Source: Bacteroidota bacterium (GTDB lineage: Bacteria > Bacteroidota > Bacteroidia > Chitinophagales > BACL12). From it: DNA of 64,000 nt. Location: the NCBI GenBank assembly GCA_016706865.1, contig JADJIS010000001.1, positions 124,001 through 188,000 on the forward strand, written 5' to 3'. Each line of letters opens with the position of its first letter. The stretch's first letter is position 1. The notes under the pieces were generated by a model. That model made no database searches and was not told where the DNA came from. It was given only the letters and a program-made list of their open reading frames with translations. The position numbers and the translations under genes are program-made. Shown piece after piece: positions 63,682 through 64,000 of the stretch.

Positions 63682-64000
63682 TTAGTCTCTGTTCGGTGAT
63701 GGCAATGTAAAAAGTCCGCCTATCAACATCACCAAAAACAAAACACCCCAAACTGATTCCACCAGCGATAAGTTGCGGATCAGATGCGAAGGATTTGTAT
63801 ATGCACTGGAACTTCCGCTGATGCTGCATAAACTGAAATATAAACTTTCGGAATAGGTTTGATAACCGGCAGTTAATGTTACACCTAAACTCATAGGATC
63901 AATCAAAACAAAAATTTCATAAAAACTTCCCCATCCGAGTGCTATTAACAAATACACTGCAACTGATCCCCAAAGTCTTTCGGTAATGCGTAAGTTATCG
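63682..64000 (-). CDS. Ion-channel-like membrane protein, C-terminal part
   Basis: The frame is open to the right edge, so only the last ~105 residues are present. They show transmembrane helix - re-entrant loop - transmembrane helix: WGSVAVYLLIALGWGSFYEIF, then SLYFSLCSISGSSSAYTNPS, then SLVESVWGVLFLVMLIGGLF. This matches the two-helix pore domain of small potassium-channel-like proteins, but the selectivity filter TxGYG is replaced by ISGSSS. It may be an unusual or non-potassium channel. Confidence 0.6.
   Translation of the reverse strand, partial: DNLRITERLWGSVAVYLLIALGWGSFYEIFVLIDPMSLGVTLTAGYQTYSESLYFSLCSISGSSSAYTNPSHLIRNLSLVESVWGVLFLVMLIGGLFTLPSPNRD

Noticed and set aside
63584..63829. 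Minus-strand 81-codon frame
   Set aside because: Overlaps the ion-channel-like gene in another frame and has no family features.
1..64000. tRNA or rRNA genes
   Set aside because: No cloverleaf-like or rRNA-like sequence was noticed in any intergenic space; a covariance-model scan was not possible here.

Overview
The window is a chromosomal segment of a member of the Bacteroidota, genus not determinable from sequence alone. Support comes from three type IX secretion (T9SS) style C-terminal domains or more, TAnnTTTG -7 promoter boxes in front of many genes, almost no Shine-Dalgarno sequences, AT-rich DNA and Bacteroidota-type intergenic repeat families. No tRNA, rRNA, CRISPR array, insertion sequence or prophage was recognised.

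Layout. 1-148 holds the start of a class III aminotransferase. 150-640 is a non-coding repeat element with four ~78-bp units inside 26-bp inverted ends. 645-3299 (minus) is pheS, a small secreted protein and a radical SAM/SPASM enzyme. 3369-5303 (minus) is a T9SS-exported M43 metallopeptidase. 5766-10151 (plus) is metH, cobalamin-dependent methionine synthase, carrying an in-frame ~240-residue insert: three 90-bp repeats followed by a DUF559-type nuclease domain. 10145-15589 (minus) is an RND efflux operon (adaptor, pump, TolC). 15687-17578 (minus) is a sulfotransferase plus polysaccharide deacetylase. 17655-19593 is a radical SAM enzyme divergent from a LexA-like S24 repressor, separated by a striking array of four GTCA/TGAC half-sites at 11-bp spacing.

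19808-45068 (plus) is envelope polysaccharide synthesis: kdsA, then a winged-helix regulator behind a perfect promoter with an overlapping palindrome, then a nonulosonate-like block (NeuB-type synthase, NeuA-type CMP transferase, Gfo/Idh oxidoreductase, methyltransferase, SDR, KdsC-type phosphatase), Wzx flippase, glycosyltransferases, acyltransferase, Wzy polymerase, heparinase-like protein, a PglC/D/E/F-type bacillosamine block, and Wza/Wzc export. These genes together could make, polymerise and export a glycan starting on a diacetamido-trideoxyhexose lipid and containing an acidic ulosonate.

45063-64000 is mainly housekeeping: uvrA, ridA, two tandem vWA proteins with T9SS tails, an M23/LysM lipoprotein, an ALDH8-like dehydrogenase, a lone Bro-N gene, lysS, a T9SS-sorted protein, a DUF4293 membrane protein, truA, a class IV aminotransferase paired with a sulfotransferase-like P-loop gene, uvrD/pcrA, and the end of an ion-channel-like membrane protein.

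The most unusual items are the nuclease-bearing insertion in MetH, the GTCA/TGAC operator array, the promoter/palindrome that heads the polysaccharide cluster, and a set of eight promoters whose TTTG lies 4-7 nt before the start codon, which suggests leaderless mRNAs.
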